This document shows positions 42,104-50,435 of a stretch of DNA of 64,000 nt, piece by piece; position 1 is the stretch's first letter; every line of letters starts with the position of its first letter. Position numbers and translations under genes: made by a program. The notes under the pieces are model-generated. The model was not told the origin of the DNA. It worked only from the letters and a program-made list of their open reading frames with translations, and did no database searches. Source of the stretch: Amycolatopsis alkalitolerans (GTDB taxonomy: Bacteria; Actinomycetota; Actinomycetes; Mycobacteriales; Pseudonocardiaceae); assembly GCF_006152065.1 (NCBI RefSeq), contig NZ_VDFW01000032.1, positions 1-64,000 of the forward strand. The letters run 5' to 3'.

Positions 42104-43246
42104 GTGCGTAGAACGCGTGCCGCGATACTGACGGCCACCGCCATGGCCGGGGTGCTCGCGCTGGCCGGCTGTGCGAAGGACTCTGGAAGTGGAAGCAGCA
42201 GCAACAACGCTTCGGGGGACACCGGATCCTGCGTGACCTCGAAACCACCGGCCGCACCGGCCGCGACGACGTCCTCGAGCGCCGCCGGCACGAAGGTCGA
42301 TGCGAGCAGCCTGCGGGTCGGTCTTGCCTACGACATCGGCGGCCGCGGCGACGCCTCGTTCAACGACGCGGCCGCCGCCGGGGTGGATAAGGCCAAGCAG
42401 GACATGGGGGTGAAGGACGTGCAGGAGAGCACGGCTTCGCCGAGTGAGGACGAGGCCGCCAAGGAGCAGCGGCTGACCCAGCTGGCCACCAACGGCTACA
42501 ACCCGGTCATCGCCGTCGGGTTCGCCTACGCCGAGGCGGTCGGCGCCGTCGCGCCGAAGTACCCCAACGTGAAGTTCGCGATCATCGACGACGACTCGGT
42601 GAAGGCGCCCAACGTCACCCCGCTGGTGTTCGCCGAGGAGCAGGGCTCGTTCCTCGCGGGCGTCGCCGCGGTGTACAAGAGCAAGAACTGCCACATCGGC
42701 TTCATCGGTGGCGTCAACACCCCGCTGATCCAGAAGTTCGAGGCCGGCTACCTCGCGGGCGCGAAGGCGGCGTCGAACAAGGTCAAGATCGAGGACCAGT
42801 ACCTGACCCCGGCCGGTGACAACACCGGGTTCCAGGACCCGACCAAGGGCAACGCCAAGGCCGCGGCCGAGATCGCCGCGGGCGCGGACGTCGTCTACCA
42901 CGCCGCCGGCGCCTCCGGTAAGGGCGTGTTCCAGGCGGCGAAGGCGGGCAACGCGCTGGCCATCGGGGTCGACTCCGACCAGTACAACCAGAAGACGGTG
43001 GCCGAGTACCGGGACGTGATCATGACGTCCATGCTCAAGCGGGTCGACGTCGCGGTCTACGACTACATCCAGGCCGTGGCCACGAACAACCTCGGCTCGC
43101 TGCCGAAGCGGTTCGACCTGAAGGTCGACGGGGTCGGTTACGCCACTTCCGGTGGCAAGATCGACGACATCGTGCCGGTGCTGGAGGGCTACAAGCAGGC
43201 GATCATCTCCGGCCAGATCACGGTGCCGACCACTCCGGCCAAGTAA
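42104..43246 (+). CDS. BMP-family nucleoside-binding lipoprotein
   Basis: A 380-residue lipoprotein. Signal with lipobox ALAGC (Cys about 24), Ser/Gly-rich linker, then the Bmp/Med fold: LRVGLAYDIGGRGDASFNDAAAAGVDKAK, VIAVGFAYAEAVG, IGFIGGVNTPLIQKFEAGYLAGA, VVYHAAGASGKGVFQAA, IGVDSDQYN. Proteins of this family bind purine or other nucleosides (PnrA, BmpA type) and feed RbsA-like ABC importers, as encoded next. GTG 42104 has GGGAG/GAAGAG upstream and gives a clean signal peptide; the ORF could extend to 42002 but would add basic residues. Confidence 0.92.
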   Translation: MRRTRAAILTATAMAGVLALAGCAKDSGSGSSSNNASGDTGSCVTSKPPAAPAATTSSSAAGTKVDASSLRVGLAYDIGGRGDASFNDAAAAGVDKAKQDMGVKDVQESTASPSEDEAAKEQRLTQLATNGYNPVIAVGFAYAEAVGAVAPKYPNVKFAIIDDDSVKAPNVTPLVFAEEQGSFLAGVAAVYKSKNCHIGFIGGVNTPLIQKFEAGYLAGAKAASNKVKIEDQYLTPAGDNTGFQDPTKGNAKAAAEIAAGADVVYHAAGASGKGVFQAAKAGNALAIGVDSDQYNQKTVAEYRDVIMTSMLKRVDVAVYDYIQAVATNNLGSLPKRFDLKVDGVGYATSGGKIDDIVPVLEGYKQAIISGQITVPTTPAK

Positions 43247-43261
43247 CCACGGTTCGCGTGC

Positions 43262-43294
43262 GGGGCTCGGGAGGGCAATCCTCTCCCGGGCCCC
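43262..43294 (+). terminator. Intra-operon hairpin between the lipoprotein and ATPase genes
   Basis: A 12-bp stem with one G-U pair: 43262-43273 with 43283-43294, loop of 9 nt. It lies 15 nt after the lipoprotein stop and 21 nt before the ATPase start. Such hairpins usually reduce downstream expression or protect the upstream mRNA, giving more binding protein than transporter. Confidence 0.55.
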
Positions 43295-43315
43295 TTGCGC
43301 CTTTCTGGGAGAGCC

Positions 43316-44845
43316 ATGACAGAGCCACAAGCGGTGGTGGAGCTGCGGGGGATCACGAAGCGGTTTCCCGGCGTGGTCGCCAACTCCGACGTGAACCTCA
43401 CGGTCCGCGCGGGTGAGGTGCACGCGGTCTGCGGCGAGAACGGCGCGGGCAAATCCACCCTGATGAAGATCCTTTACGGGATGCAGCAGCCGGACGAGGG
43501 CACGATCGCGATCAACGGCGAACAGCTCCGCCTGCGTAACCCGCAGGACGCGATCAGGGCGGGGATCGGCATGGTGCACCAGCACTTCATGCTCGCCGAC
43601 AACCTGACCGTACTGGAGAACGTGGTGCTGGGCGCGGAAAAACCGCTCGGCATCGGCCGGCAGGCCCGGGCGCGGGTGGCGGAACTGGCCGAGGTGACCC
43701 ACCTCAACGCGCCAGTGGACGCTCTGGTGGAGACGCTCGGCGTGGCTGACCGGCAGCGGGTCGAGATCGTCAAGGTGCTGTACCGGTTCGCGCGGATCAT
43801 CATCCTGGACGAGCCGACCGCGGTGCTGGTGCCGCAGGAGGTCGAGTCGCTGTTCGAGACCGTGCGCGGGATGACGGCCGAGGGTTACACGTTCATCTTC
43901 ATCTCGCACAAGCTCGACGAGGTGCGCGCGATCGCGGACACGGTGACCGTGCTGCGCCGCGGGACCACGGTCGGCACCGCGGACCCGAAGACGATCAGTA
44001 CGCGCGAGCTGGCCGAGATGATGGTCGGCTCGCAGCTGCCGAGCCCGGAGACCCGTGAGTCCACGGTGACCGAACGGGAGGTGCTGCGTGTCGAAGGCTT
44101 GCGCCTGACCGCCGAAGGGGGCGACCGCGCGATCCTTTCCGGCATCTCGTTCTCCGTGCACGCGGGCGAGGTGCTCGGCATCGCGGGCGTGGAGGGCAAC
44201 GGGCAGACCGAACTGGTCGAGACCATTATGGGGATGCGCAAGGCTTCGGGCGGTACGATCGAGCTGGTCGAGAGTGACGGCAAAGTCCATGACCTGACGA
44301 AGTTCGGCACGCTGGCCCGGCGCGAAGCGGGGATCGGGTACATCCCCGAGGACCGCACGCGGCACGGGCTGCTGCTGACACAACCGTTGTGGGCCAACAG
44401 GATCCTCGGTTACCAGACCAGGCGGCCGGTCTCGAAAGGACAGTTGCTGGACATCGCCGGGGCACGGCGGGACACCGAGCGCATCGTCGAGGAGTACGAC
44501 GTGCGCACGCCAGGGATCGAGGTTCCCGCCGCCGCGCTGTCCGGCGGGAACCAGCAGAAGCTCGTGGTGGGCCGGGAACTGTCCGGCAACCCGGTGCTGG
44601 TGATCGCCTCGCACCCGACCCGTGGCGTCGACGTCGGCGCGCAGGCGTTGATCTGGGAACAGATCCGGGTGGCCCGCCACGGGGGGCTCGCGGTGCTGCT
44701 GATCTCCGCGGACCTCGATGAGTTGATCGGGCTCTCCGACACGATCCGCGTGATGCTGCGCGGCCGTCTGGTCAGCGAAGCCGATCCGGCGACCGTGACG
44801 CCACAAGAACTGGGGAGCGCGATGACCGGAGCGGAGGCGGCATGA
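43316..44845 (+). CDS. RbsA-type ABC ATPase (two nucleotide-binding domains), nucleoside importer
   Basis: A 509-residue dual ATPase. Domain 1: Walker A GENGAGKST (about 42-50), Walker B IIILDEPTAVL; its signature is degenerate (TLGVADRQRVEIVK rather than LSGGQ). Domain 2 (from about 265): Walker A-like GVEGNGQTELVE without the usual Lys, signature LSGGNQQKLVVGREL and VLVIASHPTRGVDVGA. This asymmetry is normal for nucleoside/ribose importers of this class. ATG has GGGAG upstream. It overlaps the first permease by ATGA. Confidence 0.93.
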   Translation: MTEPQAVVELRGITKRFPGVVANSDVNLTVRAGEVHAVCGENGAGKSTLMKILYGMQQPDEGTIAINGEQLRLRNPQDAIRAGIGMVHQHFMLADNLTVLENVVLGAEKPLGIGRQARARVAELAEVTHLNAPVDALVETLGVADRQRVEIVKVLYRFARIIILDEPTAVLVPQEVESLFETVRGMTAEGYTFIFISHKLDEVRAIADTVTVLRRGTTVGTADPKTISTRELAEMMVGSQLPSPETRESTVTEREVLRVEGLRLTAEGGDRAILSGISFSVHAGEVLGIAGVEGNGQTELVETIMGMRKASGGTIELVESDGKVHDLTKFGTLARREAGIGYIPEDRTRHGLLLTQPLWANRILGYQTRRPVSKGQLLDIAGARRDTERIVEEYDVRTPGIEVPAAALSGGNQQKLVVGRELSGNPVLVIASHPTRGVDVGAQALIWEQIRVARHGGLAVLLISADLDELIGLSDTIRVMLRGRLVSEADPATVTPQELGSAMTGAEAA

Positions 44846-45921
44846 CGTCCTGGCGTACCAAGGTTCTCCCGCCCCTGCTGGCGATCGTCTTCTCGCTGCT
44901 GATCTGCTCGATCGCGCTGCTGATCTCCGGTTCCGACCCGCTGCGGGCGTACGGGACCATGCTCCGCCAGCTCGGGCAGGGCACCACGGCGGTCGACACG
45001 GTGAACCTCGCGACCGTGTACTACCTCTCGGCGCTGGCGGTCGCGATCGGATTCCAGATGAACCTGTTCAACATCGGGGTCGAGGGCCAGTACCGGTTCG
45101 CGGGCGTGTGGGCGGCGATCATCGGCGGCGCGCTGCACCTGCCGCCCGTCCTGCACGCGCTGGTGATCATCGTCGCGGCGATCGTGGCCGGCGTGGCGTA
45201 CGCGGCGATCCCGGCGATCCTCAAGGTCACCCGCGGGGTCAGCGAGGTGATTTCGACGATCATGCTGAACGCGATCGTCGGCGGCATCGTGGCGTTCCTG
45301 ATCAACCCGGACCAGTTCGGCGTGCTGACCGGGAACAACCTGCGTACGCGGGTCATCGACCCCTCGGGCCGGATCCCGGGCATCCCGGTCGGTGGCGCGA
45401 GCCTGTTCGGGTTCGTGATCATCGTCGCGGTGATCGGCGCCGGCTACTGGTTCCTGCTCAACCGCACCAGGTTCGGCTTCGAACTGCGCGCGAGCGGCGA
45501 GTCGACCACGGCCGCGGCCGCGGGCGGGGTCAACGCGAAGAAGATGACACTCATCGCGATGCTGCTCTCCGGTGGCGTGGCGGGAATGGTCACACTGCCG
45601 GAACTGCTCGGCCGCGACTACAGCTACGCGATCACCTCGACGCAGGGCTACGGGTTCACCGGGATCGCGGTCGCGCTGCTCGGGCGCAACCATCCGGGCG
45701 GGATCGCGCTCGGCGCCCTGCTGTGGGCGTTCCTCGACAAGTCCGCCGTCTCACTGGAACAGGTCAACGTGCCGAAGGAGATCGCGACGATCATGCAGGG
45801 TGCGATCGTGCTGTCGGTCGTGGTGGCCTATGAGGTCGTCAAGCGCGCCGACCTGGCCGCCGCGCAGCGAAGGGTGGGCCGTGCGCTACCGGCCTCGGTC
45901 GCGGAAGGGGGTGCGATCTGA
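44842..45921 (+). CDS. ABC nucleoside importer permease 1
   Basis: A 359-residue permease of the BPD_transp_2 (RbsC/NupP) family with about nine hydrophobic segments. GFQMNLFNIGVEGQYRFAG and VTRGVSEVISTIMLNAIVGGI are the conserved motifs, and GVAGMVTLPELLGRDYSY lies near the coupling loop. It shares one base with permease 2. Confidence 0.92.
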   Translation: MTSWRTKVLPPLLAIVFSLLICSIALLISGSDPLRAYGTMLRQLGQGTTAVDTVNLATVYYLSALAVAIGFQMNLFNIGVEGQYRFAGVWAAIIGGALHLPPVLHALVIIVAAIVAGVAYAAIPAILKVTRGVSEVISTIMLNAIVGGIVAFLINPDQFGVLTGNNLRTRVIDPSGRIPGIPVGGASLFGFVIIVAVIGAGYWFLLNRTRFGFELRASGESTTAAAAGGVNAKKMTLIAMLLSGGVAGMVTLPELLGRDYSYAITSTQGYGFTGIAVALLGRNHPGGIALGALLWAFLDKSAVSLEQVNVPKEIATIMQGAIVLSVVVAYEVVKRADLAAAQRRVGRALPASVAEGGAI

Positions 45922-47198
45922 TGGCGCTCGACATGACGAGCCCGTCCGCGGGCGACGCGATGACGATGCCGGCCCCGCCCGCTCGGCGGCGGCTGCCCGG
46001 CTGGGCGAAGGGCATCCTGTGGGCGATCGGCGTGATCGCCGTGCTGTCCACGGCCTCGTACCTGACCGGGGTCAACACGCTCACCTCGACGAACACCGCG
46101 CAGACCGCGCTGCGGCTCGCGCTGCCGATCCTGCTGGCCGCGCTCGGCGGGTTGTGGTCGGAACGCGCCGGCGTGATCAACATCGGGCTCGAGGGAATGA
46201 TGATCCTCGGCACCTGGGGCGCCGCGTGGGGCTCGTACTACGGCGGGCCGTGGCTGGGCCTGGTCGCGGCGATGGTGATGGGTGCGCTCGGCGGCCTGCT
46301 GCACGCGATCGCGACGGTGACCTTCAACGTCAACCACATCGTGTCCGGCGTGGCGATCAACCTGCTGGGGCTCGGCATCGCGAAGTACCTCGCGACGCTG
46401 ATTTTCGAACCACTGTCCGGGAACCCGCGGCAGTCGCCGACAGTGCCGACGTTCGACACCTACTCGGCGACCTTCCTGTCGCACTGGCTCAGCGGTCTGG
46501 AGAAGCAGCAGCGCGTGGGCATCTCGGACGCGGCGGGCCTGATCAACGGGCTCGTCACGGGCGTCGCGCCGTTGACGATCATCGCGATCCTGCTGATCCC
46601 GGTGAGCTACCTGGTGCTGTGGCGGACGCGGTTCGGGCTGCGGCTGCGCTCGTGCGGGGAGAATCCGGTGGCCGCGGAGTCCTTGGGCGTCAACGTGTAC
46701 GCCTACAAGTACACCGGCGTGCTGCTCTCGGGCGCGTTCGCCGGGATGGGCGGCGCCGCGCTGGTCCTGCTGCAGGGCGGCGGCGGTTACCTGGAGGGCC
46801 AGACGAATGGCCGCGGGTACATCGGTCTGGCGGCGATGATCTTCGGCAACTGGCGGCCGGGCGGTCTGCTCGGCGGCGCGGCGCTGTTCGGGTACGCGGA
46901 CGGCCTGCAACTCGCCGGTGGCGGCAAGGCGGTGCTGGCGCTGCTGTACGGCGCGGTGCTGCTGCTCGGGGTCATCGTGGTGGTGCAGCTGATCCGGCGG
47001 CTGTGGCTCGCGGCGGCGCTCGGCGTGGTCGGGGCGGGCGTCCTGTACTGGATCTACTGGGCCAACGACACGCTGCCCAGCGACCTGATCCCGTACACCG
47101 CGCATGTGGTGACGCTGATCGTGCTCGCGGTCGCCTCGCAACGACTACGCCCACCGAAGGCCGACGGGGCCCGATATCGGCGCGGGGAGGGAGATTGA
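45921..47198 (+). CDS. ABC nucleoside importer permease 2
   Basis: A 425-residue permease of the same family (LPILLAALGGLWSERAGVINIGLEGMMILG; FNVNHIVSGVAINLLGLGIAKYL; SCGENPVAAESLGVNVYAYKY), with a C-terminal extension of three additional hydrophobic segments (about 325-410). ATG overlaps the permease 1 stop. Directly followed by cdd, supporting nucleoside import. Confidence 0.92.
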   Translation: MALDMTSPSAGDAMTMPAPPARRRLPGWAKGILWAIGVIAVLSTASYLTGVNTLTSTNTAQTALRLALPILLAALGGLWSERAGVINIGLEGMMILGTWGAAWGSYYGGPWLGLVAAMVMGALGGLLHAIATVTFNVNHIVSGVAINLLGLGIAKYLATLIFEPLSGNPRQSPTVPTFDTYSATFLSHWLSGLEKQQRVGISDAAGLINGLVTGVAPLTIIAILLIPVSYLVLWRTRFGLRLRSCGENPVAAESLGVNVYAYKYTGVLLSGAFAGMGGAALVLLQGGGGYLEGQTNGRGYIGLAAMIFGNWRPGGLLGGAALFGYADGLQLAGGGKAVLALLYGAVLLLGVIVVVQLIRRLWLAAALGVVGAGVLYWIYWANDTLPSDLIPYTAHVVTLIVLAVASQRLRPPKADGARYRRGEGD

Positions 47199-47200
47199 CG

Positions 47201-47587
47201 GTGCCGGATTGGGACGCGTTGCGGGCCGAGGCCGCGCGGGTGGCTCAGAGTGCGTATGCGCCGTACTCGAAGCTGCTCGTGGGTGTTGCCGGGCTCGTCG
47301 ACGACGGGCGGGTCGTGGTGGGCTGCAACGTGGAAAACGCTTCCTACGGGCTCGGGCTGTGCGCCGAGTGCACGATGGTGGGACAGCTGCGGTTGTCCGG
47401 CGGCGGCCGCCTGGTGGCGGTCGCCTGCCGGTCCGGCGACGGCGATCTGCTGATGCCGTGCGGCCGCTGCCGCCAGCTGCTGTACGAGCACGGCGGCCCT
47501 ACGTGTCTCGTGGACACGCCGTCCGGCATCCTGCCGATGTCGATGGTCCTCCCCGACGCCTTCGGCCCAGCCGACCTCCCCACCTAG
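47201..47587 (+). CDS. cdd: Cytidine deaminase
   Basis: A 128-residue tetrameric-type deaminase: VGCNVENASYGLGLCAECTMV contains the zinc Cys and catalytic Glu (C-A-E), and PCGRCRQLLYE the other two zinc Cys. It converts cytidine and deoxycytidine to uridine and deoxyuridine. GTG 47201 has GGAGGGAG at 7-8 nt; TTG 47195 overlapping the permease stop is possible. It is the last gene of the importer operon, linking uptake with salvage. Confidence 0.93.
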   Translation: MPDWDALRAEAARVAQSAYAPYSKLLVGVAGLVDDGRVVVGCNVENASYGLGLCAECTMVGQLRLSGGGRLVAVACRSGDGDLLMPCGRCRQLLYEHGGPTCLVDTPSGILPMSMVLPDAFGPADLPT

Positions 47588-47617
47588 TCCGCGGGATCCC
47601 CCACCCGCCCGAGATCT

Positions 47618-47701
47618 ACGTTCAGGACGCCGAGTTCGACGTTCGGGACGCCGAGTTCGACGTTCAGGACGCCGAGTTCGACGTTCGGGACGGCGTGTTC
47701 G
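47618..47701. repeat. Four 21-nt tandem repeats between cdd and deoA
   Basis: Units begin at 47618, 47639, 47660 and 47681, each starting ACGTTC and ending GAGTTCG (the fourth has GTGTTCG). Units 1 and 3 read TTCAGGACGCC, units 2 and 4 TTCGGGACGcC, so a 42-nt higher-order unit has been duplicated. The remaining gap 47588-47826 holds no gene apart from the deoA -10 element. Confidence 0.9.
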
Positions 47702-47814
47702 GCTTGCGCCGCCGTGGTTGCGTGCGCGGAGGCCGAACTCGCGTGCGGCGAGAGCCGGACTCGCGGTGGTGGGGGCCGGGCTTGCGGGTCCGCCCGGTAG
47801 GACTCGCGGGTCGT

Positions 47815-47820
47815 TAGAGT
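47815..47820 (+). promoter_or_regulatory. -10 element of deoA (leaderless)
   Basis: TAGAGT lies 6 nt before GTG 47827. Confidence 0.5.
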
Positions 47821-47826
47821 CGGGCC

Positions 47827-49101
47827 GTGACCTTTGCGGCAGTGGATGTCATCCGGGCGAAGCGGGACGGCGGGCGGCTCAGCGACGAGCAGATCGCCTG
47901 GGTGCTCGACGCGTACACGCGTGGAGTCGTGGCCGAGGAGCAGATGGCCGCGCTGGCGATGGCGATCTTCCTGCGCGGGATGGACGTGCACGAGACCGCG
48001 ATCTGGACCGGCGCGATGATCGACTCCGGAGAACGCCTCGCGCTCGCGGTCGACCGCCCGACCGTGGACAAGCATTCGACCGGCGGCGTCGGCGACAAGA
48101 TCACCCTGCCGCTCGCGCCGCTCGTCGCCGCGTGTGGCGCGGCCGTGCCGCAACTGTCCGGCCGCGGGCTCGGGCACACCGGCGGGACGCTCGACAAGCT
48201 CGAGTCCATTCCCGGCTGGCGCGCGGCGTTGTCGACCGAGGAGATCACGCGCCAGCTCAACGAAGTCGGCGCCGTCGTGTGCGCCGCGACCGAGGGGCTC
48301 GCGCCCGCGGACCGCAAGCTCTACGCGCTCCGGGACGTGACGAGCACCGTCGAATCGATCCCGCTGATCGCCAGCTCGATCATGAGCAAGAAGATCGCCG
48401 AGGGCTCGGCCGGGCTCGTGCTGGACGTCAAGACCGGCACCGGGGCGTTCATGAAAACCGCCGACCAGGCGCGGGAACTGGCCCGGACCATGGTCGGCAT
48501 CGGTAGCGCGCACGGTGTCGCGACCACGGCACTGCTGACCGAGATGAGCACGCCGCTCGGCCGCGCGGTCGGGAACGCCGTCGAGGTGGCCGAGGCCGTG
48601 GAGGTACTTCGGGGCGGGGGACCGGCCGACGTCGTGGCACTGACGCTCGCGCTGGCACGGGAGATGCTCACGCTCGCCGGTCTGTCCGACGTGGACCCCG
48701 CGCGTGTGCTCGCCTCGGGCGGGGCGTACGAAACCTGGTGCCGGATGATCAGCGCGCAGGGCGGCGATCCGGACGCTGCCTTGCCGAAGCCGCGCCACGT
48801 CCACTTGGTGGCAGCACCGCGGGACGGGGTTCTTTCACGGTTGGACGCCTACGCCGTCGGGGTCGCGGCGTGGCGGCTCGGCGCGGGCCGCGCCCGCAAG
48901 GAGGACCCGGTGCAGCATGCGGCGGGCATCCTGCTGCACGCCAAACCGGGAGACACGGTGTCCGCCGGCGAACCGTTGCTGGAACTGCACACCGACACCC
49001 CCGATGCCGTGCCCGCGGCCTTGGCAGCGCTCGGCGACGCGTTCGAGATCGACGGTCCGGCTCCGGCCCACCCGTTGATCCTGGACAGCATCCGGACATG
49101 A
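47827..49101 (+). CDS. deoA: Thymidine phosphorylase
   Basis: A 424-residue pyrimidine-nucleoside phosphorylase. Family signature SGRGLGHTGGTLDKLESI (about 117-134), phosphate-binding KHSTGGVGDKI (about 80-90), and KIAEGSAGLVLDVKTGTGAFM. It splits thymidine or deoxyuridine with phosphate. With cdd and add it completes a nucleoside salvage set (as Rv3315c-Rv3313c). A perfect terminator follows at once. Confidence 0.94.
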   Translation: MTFAAVDVIRAKRDGGRLSDEQIAWVLDAYTRGVVAEEQMAALAMAIFLRGMDVHETAIWTGAMIDSGERLALAVDRPTVDKHSTGGVGDKITLPLAPLVAACGAAVPQLSGRGLGHTGGTLDKLESIPGWRAALSTEEITRQLNEVGAVVCAATEGLAPADRKLYALRDVTSTVESIPLIASSIMSKKIAEGSAGLVLDVKTGTGAFMKTADQARELARTMVGIGSAHGVATTALLTEMSTPLGRAVGNAVEVAEAVEVLRGGGPADVVALTLALAREMLTLAGLSDVDPARVLASGGAYETWCRMISAQGGDPDAALPKPRHVHLVAAPRDGVLSRLDAYAVGVAAWRLGAGRARKEDPVQHAAGILLHAKPGDTVSAGEPLLELHTDTPDAVPAALAALGDAFEIDGPAPAHPLILDSIRT

Positions 49102-49102
49102 G

Positions 49103-49133
49103 GAAGGCCCCTCACCTCGCGGGAGGGGCCTTC
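49103..49133. terminator. Terminator between deoA and the coiled-coil gene
   Basis: Perfect 11-bp stem GAAGGCCCCTC (49103-49113) with GAGGGGCCTTC (49123-49133); convergent units on both sides. Confidence 0.8.
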
Positions 49134-49139
49134 GAACGC

Positions 49140-50225
49140 TCAGGACTCGGGCGTCTCGTCCGATTCGGACTTCGTCTTCACCTCGGCGCCCTTGGGAGCC
49201 CGGCCGTTGCGCGCGCGGCGCGGCTGGCGGGGGGCCGGAGGCGGCGGGGCGATCTGCGGGACGGCGGGGCCGCCGCCGAGCATCAGCTCCGCGAAGGTCG
49301 CCATCGCCTCGTCCAGTTGGCCGCCGATGCGGCGCTCGGACTCCTCGTTGTGCTGGCGCACCAGGTTCGACACGTGGTCGGCGTCGGGCCGGCTGGACAG
49401 CGTGCCCTCGACGCGCGAGAAGCCGGTCTTCACCGAACCGCCGAGGTCACCGAACTGGGCGTTGACCCCGTCCTCGACCTTGTCGATGCGGTGGGACAGG
49501 TCTTCGAGGCGGTTGGTGACGGTCTCCAGGCGGTTCGACAGCCCGTCGAGGCGCTGGGAGGAGTCGAGCATCTCGCCGGTTTCCTCGAGCGTGGTCCGCA
49601 GCGCCTGGCTGGTGGACTCGATGCGCTCGCGGGTCGCGTTGTCCAGGTTCTCCACGCGGGCGCGCAGGTCGGCGTCACCGGACTCGATGCGCTCGCGCAG
49701 CGTCGACTCGGCACGCTCGATGCGCTCGTTGACCGGGCCGTGCACCGACTGCGGGATCGAGTCGAGCTTCGTGTCCTGCTTGTCCAGATGCCCGCCCAGC
49801 TCGTCGAGCCGGCGGTGGATGTTCTGGAGCTTGTCCTCGAGCCCGTCCATCCGGCCGGCGACACCCTCGAACCGCGCCGCGACCCCGTCGAGCCGCCCGT
49901 CCAGCTGCGCGAAGGGCTTTGCCAGCTTGTCGACGATGCTCTCCACCGCGCGGGCGAGGTCCGCGATCGCGTTGTCCTGCGCCTCGAGCCTCGACATGGC
50001 TTCGTCGAGCCGCTCGGCCAGCACGCCGACCTCGGTGCGGTCGGGCAGCTCGGACAGTCGCTTGCGCACGGCGCCGAGCGAGTCGACGGGCGCGAGCCGG
50101 GCGTAGATGTCGTCGAGCGCGTCGAAGATCTGCTGTTGCTCGCTCTCCCGGACTTCGGCCGCGCGCACCAGCATGTTGCGCATCCGGTCGAAGGACGGCG
50201 CTCCAATGTGATTGTCAGTGGTCAC
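49140..50225 (-). CDS. Long coiled-coil protein of unknown function
   Basis: A 361-residue protein that is almost entirely helical: residues 15-290 contain heptad-like repeats with regularly spaced Leu/Arg/Glu/Asp (LDGRLDGVAARFEGVAGRMD, LSNRLETVTNRLEDLSHRID), resembling apolipoprotein or tropomyosin-like sequences. The C-terminus is Pro-rich, then basic (RQPRRARNGRAPKG). No signal peptide or membrane segment. GTG start with AAGGA upstream. Actinobacteria use such proteins as scaffolds (DivIVA, FilP, Scy), but this one lacks the DivIVA N-terminus; no family is recognised. Confidence 0.75.
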   Translation of the reverse strand: MTTDNHIGAPSFDRMRNMLVRAAEVRESEQQQIFDALDDIYARLAPVDSLGAVRKRLSELPDRTEVGVLAERLDEAMSRLEAQDNAIADLARAVESIVDKLAKPFAQLDGRLDGVAARFEGVAGRMDGLEDKLQNIHRRLDELGGHLDKQDTKLDSIPQSVHGPVNERIERAESTLRERIESGDADLRARVENLDNATRERIESTSQALRTTLEETGEMLDSSQRLDGLSNRLETVTNRLEDLSHRIDKVEDGVNAQFGDLGGSVKTGFSRVEGTLSSRPDADHVSNLVRQHNEESERRIGGQLDEAMATFAELMLGGGPAVPQIAPPPPAPRQPRRARNGRAPKGAEVKTKSESDETPES

Positions 50226-50423
50226 TTCGATGTCCTTCGTCGGCGGGGAAAGAAGGGACGTTGGGCCCGAAGCTTAACCACCAGAAAATTGCTCTGGGTA
50301 TCGCCCCCGTAAAGCCGACTGGAGACAGGTCTACTCACATGGCCCATTACACCGGGGTACCCGAGAGCTGAGGGTTAGGTCGAGGTGGAGAGTTGCGCGG
50401 CCATCGGGGTGAACGGGACTGGG

Positions 50424-50429
50424 TACCGT
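50424..50429 (+). promoter_or_regulatory. -10 element of add (leaderless)
   Basis: TACCGT lies 6 nt before ATG 50436. The rest of 50226-50423 holds no gene. Confidence 0.5.
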
Positions 50430-50435
50430 GAGCAC

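Noticed and set aside
42014-44806. 930-codon open frame antisense to the BMP lipoprotein and ATPase genes
   Set aside because: Spans two confidently identified genes on the other strand and has shadow-type composition.
47250-47817. Plus-strand frame with repeated VQDAEFDVRDAEFD peptides
   Set aside because: It is the 21-nt DNA repeat read through out of frame with cdd; the cdd frame is secure and ends before the repeat.
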